Part shown: positions 11,096 through 20,942 of the stretch, in pieces
Layout: each line of letters opens with the position of its first letter
Position numbering within the stretch: position 1 is the first letter of the stretch
Assembly (NCBI RefSeq): GCF_022682495.2
Contig: NC_071397.1
Location: 20,430,384 to 20,494,383 of the forward strand
DNA length: 64,000 nucleotides
Reading direction: 5' to 3'
From: Desmodus rotundus
Lineage: Eukaryota > Chordata > Mammalia > Chiroptera > Phyllostomidae
Translations under genes and position numbers: made by a program
Notes under the pieces: generated by a model
Databases searched by the model: none
What the model saw: the letters and a program-made list of their open reading frames with translations, nothing else
What the model was told of the DNA's origin: nothing

Positions 11096-12202
11096 ATGTT
11101 CTATTCAGCTAAAAATATTTATCAATCTATAGATAAAACTCATACATAAAACTTTAACTTTTTGAACAGAGGCATAACAGGGAATATCAGCTTGATGAAT
11201 TGTAGAACACCAAACTTGAACATGAAAAATTATAAATTCACTTCGTTTCTACAAATAATTAATTCCCACCATTGCAGATGGAAGAACAGGGGGGAGGCCC
11301 CAGTAGATGGCTTTTGTCTGAGCCGCGGCAGGCTGGTTTCGGGCCAGGATTCCGGAACAGGCAGGGGCAGGGCAAGGCTGCACCACAAGCCTCCCTCGGG
11401 GCAAAGTACCCCACCCTTGAGATATCAGGAAAGGTTCACAGGGTCCCTTAGGTCGTGTCCGTGGAACTGGACCCTCTCCCTGTCACCCGGAGGAGGGCGC
11501 TTTTTTGTCTGATGCACACTTTCACGCAGGTCGGCCACCCCCGCAAAGGAAGAGTGCCCAGGGAAGAACTAGGGACCCGAGGCCAGCACGGGGTGCCTGC
11601 TATGGTTCCCCCCCAAGTGAGGCGGGCCCTGGTGGTCCGGACACAGGCCCACGGACGGATTCTCCCGTGGGGAGTCAGGCCAGGGCTCGCCAGGGTGGCT
11701 AAAAGTCTAGCTTTGGCAGACACTTCCCCACCCTGCCCCAAGGGTGCTCACTTGGACCCCGCAGGTTCAACTCTGTAAAATCTGTGCGAAACCACTTAAT
11801 AAGGGAGAGTGACCACTTCAACCTCAGTCTCCCAGAACTCCAAAGCCTTTCTCCCTGAAGGAAATGGAGAACTCCTGTCCTTGGTGTCCGCAAATGGAAT
11901 TCACCTATGGGGAAGCTGGGCCCTGCGAGCAGGACCAGGCCCGAGGGCAGCAGCCCGGGGAGGCTACAGCAGCCACTGTGTCTAGGCCCCGAGATTACCC
12001 GGGGACTCTCTCGCGGTCCAGGCGCCCGGTCTCTCCAGGAGAGTGCCCTCGGGGTCCCTTGACCCGGCAGGACACCTGAATCTCCAGATAAGGGGGCCTT
12101 GGCCTCCATGGGGCTCGAATCCCTGGGACCGGGGTGCTACTCACGGGCCTAAGTTGCGGGAAACACGCAGACTCCTCCGTCCGGTCCTCCCAGTACGAAG
12201 AT

Positions 12203-12258
12203 CCCCCTGTTCTTCCATCCGTAAGGGGGACCGCCCTTACAGATGGAAGAACAGTGGG
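12203..12258. repeat. Imperfect junction palindromes of the proximal monomers (first of six)
   Basis: At each proximal junction 'cccctgttcttccatccgta' is followed by a diverged complement containing 'gatggaagaaca'. The junctions lie at about 12203-12258, 13168-13223, 14135-14189, 15100-15155, 16066-16121 and 17033-17088. Arm mismatches are frequent: 'acagatgg' faces 'ccatccgt' here, and 'gtatggggg' faces 'agcttac' at 13168. The matching structure in the distal array is near perfect. The array's left edge at 11275 begins inside the right arm of such a palindrome. Confidence 0.88.
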
Positions 12259-12648
12259 GAGGCCCACAGGAGATGGCTTTTGTCCCAGCCGCGGCAGGCT
12301 GCTTTCCGGCCAGGTATCCGGGACGGGCACAGGCAGGGCAAGGCCGCACCACAAGCCTCCCTCGGGACTAAGTACCCCACCCTTCAGATATTAGGAAAGG
12401 TTCACAGGGTCTCTTAGGTCCGGTCCGTGGAAATGGACCCAATCCCTGTCACCCGGAGGAGCGCGCTTTTTCCCTGAAGCACACTTTCACGCATGTCTGC
12501 CACCCCCACAAAGGAAGAGTGCCCAGGGAAGAACCTGGGACTCGGGGCCTGCACGGGGTGCCGGCCACGGTTCCCCCCTAATGCGGCGGGCCAGGGTGGT
12601 CTGGACTCAGGCCCAGGGACAGATTCTCCCGTGGGGAGTCAGGTCAGG

Positions 12649-12662
12649 GCTCCCCCTGGTGG
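12649..12662 (-). promoter_or_regulatory. CTCF-like site in proximal monomers (first of five clear copies)
   Basis: The minus strand reads CCACCAGGGGGAGC, which fits the CTCF core CCACCAGGGGGCGC at 13 of 14 bases. The same 14-mer occurs at 13616-13629, 14581-14594, 16514-16527 and 17479-17492. One base is missing at 15549-15561, and the copy near 11689-11698 is degenerate. Spacing follows the 966-bp monomer and all sites point the same way. The equivalent positions in both halves of the 1898-bp unit ('gggaggctaagag' and 'ggggggctgagag') have lost the motif. CTCF binding is inferred from sequence only. Confidence 0.55.
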
Positions 12663-15600
12663 CTAAAAGTCTAGCTTTGGCAGACACTTCCCCACCTGCC
12701 CCGAGGCTGCTCACTTAGACCCGGCAGCTTAAACTCTGTAAAATCTGTCCTAAACCACTTAATAAGGGAGTGTGACCGCTTCAACCTCAGTCTCCCAGAA
12801 CTCCAAAGCCTTTCTCCATGAAGGAAATGTAAAACTCCTATCCTTGGTGTCCGCAAAGGGAATTCACCTGCAGGGAACCTGGGCCCTGCGAGCAGGACCA
12901 GGCCCCAAGGTAGCAGCCCAGGGAGGCTACAGCAGCCACTGTGACTAGGCCCCAAGATTACCCGGGGACTCTCTCGCGGTCCAGGCGCCCGGTCTCTCCT
13001 GGATTGTGGCCTCGGGGTTCCTTGACCCCGCAGGAACCCCTGAATCTCCAGATAAGGGGGCCTCGGTCTCCATGGGGCTCGGAGCCCTGGGACCGGGGTG
13101 CAACTCACGGGCCTAACTTGCGGGAAACACGCAGACTCCTCCATCCCGTCCGCCCCAGGGCGAAGATCCCCCTGTTCTTCCATCCGTATGGGGGACCCAG
13201 CTTACGGATGGAAGAACAGGGGGGAGGCCCCAGTAGATGGCTTTTGTCCCAGCTGCGGCAGGCTGCTTTCGGGCCAGGATTCCGGGACAGGCAGGGGCAG
13301 GGGAAGGCCGCACCACAAGCCTCCCTTGGGGCAAAGTACCCCACCCTGGAGATAACAGGGAAGGTTCACAGGGTCCCTTAGGTCGTGTCCATGGAACTGG
13401 ACCCTCTCCCTGTCACCCGGAGGAGGGCACTTTTTTGTCTGACGCACACTTTCACGCAGGTCAGCCACCCCCCGCAAAGGAAGAGTGCCCAGGGAAGAAC
13501 TAGGGACCCGGGGCCTGCACGGGGTGCCGGCCATGGTTCCCCCCAAAGTGCGGCAGGCCCCGGTGGTCCGGACCCAGGCCCAGGGAAGGATTCTCCCATG
13601 GGGAGTCAGGTCAGGGCTCCCCCTGGTGGCTAAAATTCTAGCTTTGGCAGACACTTCCCCACCCTGCCCCCAGGGTGCTCACTTGGACCCCACAGCTTCA
13701 ACTCTGTAAAATCTGGGCTAAACCACTTAATAACGGAGGGTGACCGCTTCAACCTCAGTCTCCCAGAACTCCAAAGCCTTTCTCCATGAAGGAATCAGAG
13801 AACTGCTGTCCTTGGTGTCCGCAAAGGGAATTCACCTGCGGGGAACCTGGGCCCTGGCGAGCAGGAACAGGCCCCATGGCAGCAGCCCGGGGAGGCTACT
13901 GCAGCCACTGTGTCTAGGACCGAGATTACCCGGGGACTCTCTCGGGGCCCAGGCGCCCTGTCTCTCCTGGAGAGTGCCCTCGGGGTCCCTTGACCCCGCA
14001 GGACTCCTGAATCTCCAGATAAGTGGGCCTCGGCCTCCAATAGGCTCGGAGCTCTGGGACCGGGGTGCTACTCACGGGCTTAAGTTGCGGGAATCCCGCA
14101 GACACCTCCATTCCTTCCTCCCCAGTGTGAAGATCCCTCTGTTCTTCCATTCGTAAGGAGGACCGCCCTTACAGATGGAAGAACAGGGGAGAGGCCCCCA
14201 GGAGATGGCTTTTGTCCTAGCCGCGCCAGGCTGGTTTCATGCCAGGATTCCGGGATGGGGAGGGGCAGGGCAAGGCCGCACCACAAGCCTCCCTCCGGGC
14301 AAGGTACCCTACCCTTGAGATATCAGGAAAGGTTCACAGGGTCCCTTAGGTCGTGTCCAGGGAAGTGGACCCTCTCCCTGTCACCCGGAGAAGCGCACTT
14401 TTTTCCCTGACGCACTTTCACGCAGGTCTGCCACCCCCGCAAAGGCTGAGTGCCCATGGAAGAACTAGAGACCCGGGGCCAGCACGGGATGCTGGCCACG
14501 GTTCCCCCCCACGTGCGGCGGGCCCAGATGGTCCGGACCCAGGCCCACAGACAGATTCTCCTTAGGGGAGTCAGGCCAGGGCTCCCCCTGGTGGCTAAAA
14601 GTCCAGCTTTGGCAGACAATTCCCCACCCTGCCCCGAGGGTGCTCACTTAGTCCCCGCAGCTTCACTCTGTAAAATCTGTGCTAAACCACTTAATAAGGG
14701 AGTGTGAGCGCTTCAACCTCAATCTCCCAGAGCTCCAAAGACTTTCTCCAGGAAGGAAATGGAGAACTCCTGTCCTTGGTGTCTGCAAAGGGAATTCACC
14801 TGAGGGGAAGCTGGGCCCTGCGAGCAGGACCAGGCCCCAGGGCAGCAGCCCGCGGAGGCTACTGCAGCCACTGTGTCTAGGCCCCGAGATTACCCGGGGA
14901 CTCTCTCGGGGCCCAGGCGCCCTGTCTCTCCTGGAGAGTGCCCTAGGGGTCCCTTGACCCCGCAGGAACCCCTGAATCTCCAGATAAGGGGGCCTCGGCC
15001 TCCATGGAACTCGAAGCCCTGGGACCAGGGTGCTACTCACGGGCCTAAGTTGCGGGAAAAACGCAGATTCCTCCGTCCAGTCCTCCCTAGTGGGAAGATC
15101 CCCCTGTTCTTCCATCCGTAAGGGGGACCGCCCTTACAGGTGGAAGAACAGGGGGGAGACCCACAGGAGATGGCTTTTGTCCCAGCCGCGGCAGGCTGCT
15201 TTTGGGCCAGGATTCTGGGACTGGCAGGGCAGGGAAAGGCCCCACCACAAGCCTCCCTCGGGGCAAAGTACCCCACCCTGGAGATATCAGGGAAGGTTCA
15301 CAGGGTCCCTTAGGTCGTGTGCGTGGAACTGGACCCTCTCCCTGTCACCCGGAGGAGGGCACTTTTTTGTCTGACGCACACTTTCACGCAGGTCTGCCAC
15401 CCCCCGCAAAGGAAGAGTGCCCAGGGAAGAACTAGGGACCCGGGGCCAGCACGGGGTGCCTGCCACGGTTCCCCCCCAAGTGCCACGGGCCCGGGTGATC
15501 CGGACTCAGGCCCAGGGAAGGATTCTCCCATGGGGAGTCAGGTCAGGGCTCCCCTGGTGGCTAAAAGTCTAGCTTTGGCAGACACTTCCCCACCCTGCCC

Positions 15601-17897
15601 CGAGGCTGCTCACTTGGACCCCGCAGCTTCAACTCTGTAAAATCTGGGCTAAACCACTTAATAACGGAGTGTGACCGCTTCAACCTCAGTCTCCCAAAAC
15701 TCCAAAGCCTTTCTCCATGAAGGAAACGTAGAACTCCTGTCCTTGGTGTCCGCAAAGAGAATTCACCTGCGGGGAACCTGGGCCCTGGCGAGCAGGAACA
15801 GGCCCCATGGCAGCAGCACGGGGAGGCTACTGCAGCCACTGTGTCTAGGACCGAGATTACCCGGGGACTCTCTCGGGGCCCAGGCGCCCTGTCTCTCCTG
15901 GAGAGTGTCCTAGGGGTCCCTTGACCCCGCAGCACTCCTGAAACACCAGATAAGTGGGCCTCGGCCTCCAATAGGCTCAGAGCTCTGGGACTGGGGTGCT
16001 ACTCACGGGATTAAGTTGCGGGAATCCCGCAGACTCCTCCGTTCCTTCCTCCCCAGTGTGAAGATCCCACTGTTCTTCCATTCGTAAGGGGGACCGCCCT
16101 TACAGATGGAAGAACAGGGGGGAACCCACAGGAGATGGCTTTTGTCGCAGCCGCGGCAGGCTGCTTTCGGGCTAGGATTCCGGGACTGGCAGGGCAGGGA
16201 AAGGCCACACCACAAGCCTCCCTTGGAGCAAAGTACCCTACCCTGGAGATATCAAGGAAGGTTCACAGGGTCCCTTAGGTCGTGTCCGTGGAACTGGACC
16301 CAATCCCTGTCACCCGGAGGAGCGCGCTTTTTTGTATGACGCACACTTTCACGAAGATCTGCCACCCCCCCGCAAAGGAAGAGTGCCCAGGGAAGAACTA
16401 GGGACCCGGGGCCAGCACGGGGTGCCTGCCACGGTTCCCCCCCAAGTGCGGCGGGCCCGGGTGATCCGGACCCAGGCCCAGGGACAGATTCTCCCCTTGG
16501 GAGTCAGGTCAGGGCTCCCCCTGGTGGCTAAAAGTCTAGCTTTGGCAGACACTTCCCCACCCTGCCCCGAGGGTGTTCACTTGGACCCCACAGCTTCAAG
16601 TCTGTAAAATCTGTGCTAAACCACTTAATAACGGAGTGTGACCCCTTCAACCTCAGTCTCCCAGAACTCCAAAGCCTTTCTCCATGAAGGAAATGTAAAA
16701 CTCCTATCCTTGGTGTCCGCAAAGGGAATTCACCTGAGGGGAATTTCGGCCCTGCGAGCAGGACCTGTCCCCATGGCAGCAGCCTGGCGAGGCTACAGCA
16801 GCCACTGTGTCTAGTCCCGGAGATTACCCGGGGACTCTCTCGCGGTCCAGGCGCCCTGTCTCTCCTGGAGAGTGCCCTCGGCGTTCCTTGACCCCGCAGG
16901 ACCCCTGAATCTCCAGATAAGGGGGCCTCGGCCTCCATGGGGCTCGAAGCCCTGGGACTGGGATGCTACTCACGGGCCTAAATTGCGGGAAACCCGCAGA
17001 CAACTCCGTCCTGTTCTCCCCAGTGCGAAGATCCCCCCGTTCTTCCAACCGTAAAGGGGACCCCCCTTACGGATGGAAGAACAGGGGGGAGGCCCAAAGG
17101 GGATGGCGTTTGTCCGAGCGGCGGCAGGCTGGATTCGGGCCAGGATTTCGGGACTGACAGGGCAGGGAAATTCCGCACCACAACCCTCCCTCGGGGCAAA
17201 GTACCCCACCCTTCAGATATCAGGAAAGGTTCAAAGGGTCCCTTAGGTCCTGTCCCTGGAACTGGACCCTCTCCCTGTCACCCGGAGGAGCGCGCTTTTT
17301 TCCCTGACGCACACTTTCACGCAGGTCTGCCACCCCCGCAAAGGAAGAGTGCCCAGGGAAGAACTAGGGACCCGGGGCCTGAACGGGGTGCCTGCCACGG
17401 TTCCCCCGCAAGTGCAGCGGGACCTGGTGGTCCGGACCCAGGCCCAGGGAAGGATTCTCTCATGGGGAGTCAGATATGGCTCCCCCTGGTGGCTAAAAGT
17501 CTAGCTTTGGCAGACAATTCCCCACCCTGCCCGGAGGCTGCTCACTTGGACCCCGCAGCTTCAACTCTGTAAAATCTGTGCTAAACCACTTAATAACGGA
17601 GGGTGACCGCTTCAACATCAGTCTCCCAGAACTCCAAAACCTTTCTCCAGGAAGGAATTGGAGAACTCCTGTCCTTGGTGTCCGCAAAGGGAATTCACCT
17701 GCGGGGAACCTGGGCCATTGCGAACAGGAACAGGCCCCATGGCAGCAGCCCAGGGAGGCTACTGCAGCCACTGTGTCTAACCCCGAGATTACCCGGGGAC
17801 TGTCTCCGGGCCCAGGCTCCCTGTCTCTCCGGGAGCGTGCACTAGGGGTCCCTTGACCCCGCACGACTCCGGAAACTCCAGATAAGGGGGCCTCTGC

Positions 17898-18030
17898 CCA
17901 CTCTTGAGAGGTCACGTGCCCTACCCTTGAGGGGTCACGTGACCCACCCTTGAGAGGTCACGTACCCCACCCTTGAAGGGTCACGTGACCCACCCTTGAG
18001 GCGTCACGTGACCCACCCTTGAGAGGTCAC
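17898..18030. repeat. 23-bp minisatellite with CACGTG core, block 1
   Basis: About five tandem variants of a 23-bp unit, 'cacccttgaggggtcacgtg' plus 'acc'. The 12-bp palindrome GGTCACGTGACC is complete at 17933-17944 and 17979-17990, and GTCACGTGAC occurs at 18003-18012. This core is the consensus for bHLH-zip factors such as USF and the MiT/TFE family. The unit overlaps the 'cacccttgag' segment that occurs once in each 966-bp monomer, so it looks like a local expansion of monomer sequence. It marks the switch from long to short monomers. Confidence 0.88.
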
Positions 18031-18563
18031 AGCAGTTTCACAGGGTCCCTGTGCACCTGTCCGTGGAAACAAAGCCCTCCCTGCCACTAAGAGGACCGCG
18101 CCTTTTCTCCTAGGCCACACTGCCCAGCAGCACTCCCAGCCCCGCACAGACAGTGTGCTAAAGACAGACTAGGGGACTGGGGGCCTGGGCGGGGGATTTT
18201 CCAGGGAACTCTCCTAGGGCCCGGTGCCCTGTGTCCCCCGGGGAGTGGCCACACCGTTCCTTGACCCCGCAGGACACTTGCATCCAGCAAAAAGCAGCCC
18301 TCTGCCTCCACAGGGCTCAAACACCTGGGCCCAGTGTTCGAGCACCTGGCGTACGTGGAGGCAAATCCGCAGACCCCTCCGCCCCGCCCCTACCACTGCA
18401 AAGATTCCCCTGTTCTTCTATGCGAAAGGGGTCCCCCTTTCCGCTTGGGAGTACATGGGGAGGCCCCAGGACATGGCTTTTCTCCGAGCCTCGGCTGGCT
18501 GGTTTCGGGCCAAGACCTGGCCACCCATGCGCACTCAGGCTCCCCCACCACAAGCCTCCCTCG

Positions 18564-18575
18564 GGTCACGTGACC
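18564..18575. promoter_or_regulatory. Single GGTCACGTGACC site between short monomers
   Basis: One copy of the 12-bp palindrome sits in a single minisatellite unit ending at about 18590. A related gctcacgtgacc occurs at 19129-19140. These mark the short-monomer boundaries that did not expand into long minisatellite runs. Confidence 0.6.
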
Positions 18576-19086
18576 CACCCTTGAGCTGTCAGACCATTTG
18601 CACAGGGTCCCTAGGCACCTGTCTGGGAAACGGAAGCCCACCCTACCACCAAGAGGACCGCGCGATTTCCCATGGGCCACACTTCCCAGCAGATCTCCCA
18701 GCTCCTCAGAGACAGTGTGCGCAGGAAAGACTTGGGGACCGGGGACCTGGGGGGGGATTTTCCAAGGGGCTCTCTAAGGGCCAGGCGTCCTCTCTCACCC
18801 GGTGAGTGCCCACGCCGTCCCTTGACCCTCGCAGGACACCTGATTCCCGCGACAAGCGGCCCTCCAACTCCATGGGGCTGGGACACCTGGGCCGGGTGTG
18901 CGAGCAACTGGCCTAAGTGGAGGCAAACCAGCAGACCCCTCCGGCCCGAACCCACCACTGCGAAGATCCCCGTTTTCTTCCATCCGTGAAGGGGTCCTCC
19001 TTGAGGAGTGGAGGAACATGGGGAGGGCCCCAGGAGATGGCTTTTCTCACAGCCGAGTCTGCCTGGTTTCCGGCCAACACCTGGGC

Positions 19087-19098
19087 CGCGCATGCGCA
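19087..19098. promoter_or_regulatory. NRF1-type motifs in short monomers (three copies)
   Basis: CGCGCATGCGCA is found here and at 20328-20339, and TGCGCATGCGCA at 19651-19662. All fit the NRF1 consensus GCGCMTGCGCR. The equivalent position at about 18520 ('cacccatgcgcac') is degenerate, and the proximal 966-bp monomers lack the motif. Binding is inferred from sequence only. Confidence 0.6.
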
Positions 19099-19691
19099 CT
19101 CAGGCTCCCCAGCACACGCCTCCCTCGGCTCACGTGACCCACCCTTTAGAGGCCATAGCAGTTTCACAGAGTCCCTGGGCACCTGTCCGTGGACACAGGC
19201 GCCCTCCCTGCCACCTAGAGGACCACGCGAATTCCGCTGGGGCACACTGCCCAGAAGCACTCCGAGCCTGGCACAGACACTGTGCGCAGGATAGACTTGA
19301 GGACAAGGGGCCTGGGCGGGAAATTTTCCAGGGAACTCTCTAAAGGCCAGGTGCCCTCTGTCGCCCGGGCAGTGCCCACGCCGTCCCTTGACCCCGCAGG
19401 ACACTTGCATCCAGCGATAAGCAGCCCTCTGCCTCCACGCGGCTCAAACACCTGGGCCCGGTGTGCGAGCACCTGGCGTACCTGGTGGCAAAACCACGGA
19501 CCCCTCCACCCCGTCCCTACCACTGCAAAGATCCCCCTGTTCTTCCATGCATAAAGGGGGCCCCCTTTCCGCTTGGGAGAACATGGGGAGGTCCCAGGAG
19601 ATGGCTTTTCTCCGAGCCGCGGCTGGCTAGTTTCGAGACAAGACCTGGGCTGCGCATGCGCACTCAGGCTCCCCCACCACAAGCCTCCCTC

Positions 19692-19836
19692 CGGTCAGGG
19701 GACCCACCCTTGAGGGGTCTGGTGACACACCCTTGAGAGGTTTTGTGACACACCCTTCAGAGGTCACCTGACCCACCTATGAGGGGTCACGTGACCCACC
19801 CTTGAGGGGTCAGGTGACCCACCCTTGAGGGGTCAC
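19692..19836. repeat. 23-bp minisatellite with CACGTG core, block 2
   Basis: About six units of 'cacccttgaggggtcacgtg'-like sequence. Several have lost the core (for example 'ggtctggtgacac', 'ggttttgtgacac'), while 19785-19796 keeps the intact GGTCACGTGACC. The block inflates the monomer spacing from about 562 to 678 bp. Confidence 0.85.
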
Positions 19837-20368
19837 AGCAGTTTCACAGGGTCCCTGTGCACCTGTCCGTTGAAACAGAAGCCCTCCCTGCCACTCAGAG
19901 GACTGCGCCATTTCCCCTAGGCCACACTGCCCAGCACCACTCCCAGCCCCGCACAGTGTGCTAAGGACAGACTTGGGGTCTGGGGGCCTGGGCGGGGGAT
20001 TTTCCAGGGAACTCTCCTAGGGCCCGGTGCCCTGTGTCCCCCGGGGAGTGGCCACACCGTTCCTTGACCCCGCAGGACACTTGCATCCAGCAATAAGCAG
20101 CCCTCTGCCTCCACGGGGCTCAAACACCTGGGCCCAGTGTGCGAGCACCTGGCGTACGTGGAAGCAAACCCGCAGACCCCTCCGCCCAGTCCCTACCACT
20201 GCAAAGATCCCCCTGTTCTTCCATGCGTAAAGGGGTCCCCTTTTCCGCTTGGTAGTACATGGGGAGGCCCCCAGGACACGGCTTTTCTCCGAGCCGCGGC
20301 TGGCTGGTTTCGGGCCTAGACCTGGGCCGCGCATGCGCACTCAGGCTCCCCCACCACAAGCCTCCCTC

Positions 20369-20512
20369 GGGTCACGGGACCCACCCTTGAGGGGTCTCGG
20401 GACCCACCCTTGAGAGGTATTGTGACCCACCCTTCAGAGGTCACCTGACCTAACTATGAGGGGTCTCGTGACCCACCCTTGAGGGGTCACGTGACCCACC
20501 CTTGAGCTGTCA
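20369..20512. repeat. 23-bp minisatellite with CACGTG core, block 3
   Basis: Arranged like block 2 and about 677 bp from it, so the two were probably copied together with their short monomers. The intact GGTCACGTGACC is at 20485-20496; other units carry 'ggtctcgtgacc', 'ggtattgtgacc' or 'ggtcacctgacc'. Confidence 0.85.
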
Positions 20513-20942
20513 GACCATTTGTACAGGGTCCCTAGGCACCTGTCTGGGAAAAGGAAGCCCACCCTGCCACACAGAGGACCGAGCCATTTCCCATGGGCCA
20601 CACTTCCCAGCAGATCACCCAGCTCCTCAGAGACAGTGTGCGCAGGAAAAACTTGGGGACCGGGGGCCTGGGCGGGGGATTTTCCAAGGGGCTCTCTAAG
20701 GGCCAGGCGTCCTCTCTCACCCGGTGAGTGCCCACGCCGTCCCTTGACCCTCGTAGGACACCTGATTCCCACGATAAGGGGCCCTCCAACTCCATGGGGC
20801 TGGGACATCTGGGCCGGGTGTGCGAGCAACTGGCTTACGTGGAGGCAAACCAGCGGACCCCTCCCGCCCGAACCCACCACTGCGAACATCCCCCTTTTCT
20901 TCCATCCGTAAAGGGGTCCTCCTTGAGGAGTGGAGGAACAAG

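Larger units (their letters stand above)
11275..17897 (+). repeat. Proximal satellite block: about 6.9 diverged monomers of 965-967 bp
   Basis: GC-rich tandem DNA starts abruptly at 'cagatggaagaacagg'. The marker 'atggaagaaca' (or its variant) recurs at 11278, 12243, 13208, 14175, 15140, 16106 and 17073, giving intervals of 965, 965, 967, 965, 966 and 967 bp. Monomer order: 'aggagatggcttttgtc' block; 'ccacccttgagatatcagg'; 'ttcacagggtcccttaggtc'; 'gaagagtgcccagggaagaa'; CTCF-like 'gctccccctggtgg'; 'ccaaagcctttctcc'; 'tccttggtgtccgcaaa'; 'cccggggactctctcg'; 'ccttgaccccgcagga'; junction palindrome. Monomers differ by many substitutions and small indels, far more than units of the distal array. 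The last one is cut at about 17897 by the CACGTG minisatellite. No protein family is recognisable in any frame. Confidence 0.93.
18031..20942 (+). repeat. Transition block: five internally deleted short monomers (about 562-678 bp)
   Basis: Junctions with remnant palindromes lie at about 18406, 18968, 19531, 20209 and 20887, spaced 562, 563, 678 and 678 bp. Each monomer keeps the 'ttcacagggtccct' start, the 'ccttgaccccgcaggacac' and 'tgttcttccat' ends and the 'ggagatggcttttctcc' block. It jumps from 'gactgggggcctg' straight to 'ggattttccagggaactctc', so roughly 0.4 kb is missing, including the CTCF-like site. Two subtypes are visible: one with 'ccgcttgg' in the junction right arm (18406, 19531, 20209) and one with 'tccttgaggagtgg' (18968, 20887). 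The longer spacing comes from minisatellite runs. Confidence 0.85.

Noticed and set aside
11162..11512. 116-codon open frame crossing the array edge
   Set aside because: It joins unique DNA to satellite sequence by chance, and its second half is simply the monomer read in one frame.
18800..18836. Intron between 'cccggtgagtg' and 'gaccctcgcag' in the short monomers
   Set aside because: Donor and acceptor are only about 35 bp apart, too short for a mammalian intron.
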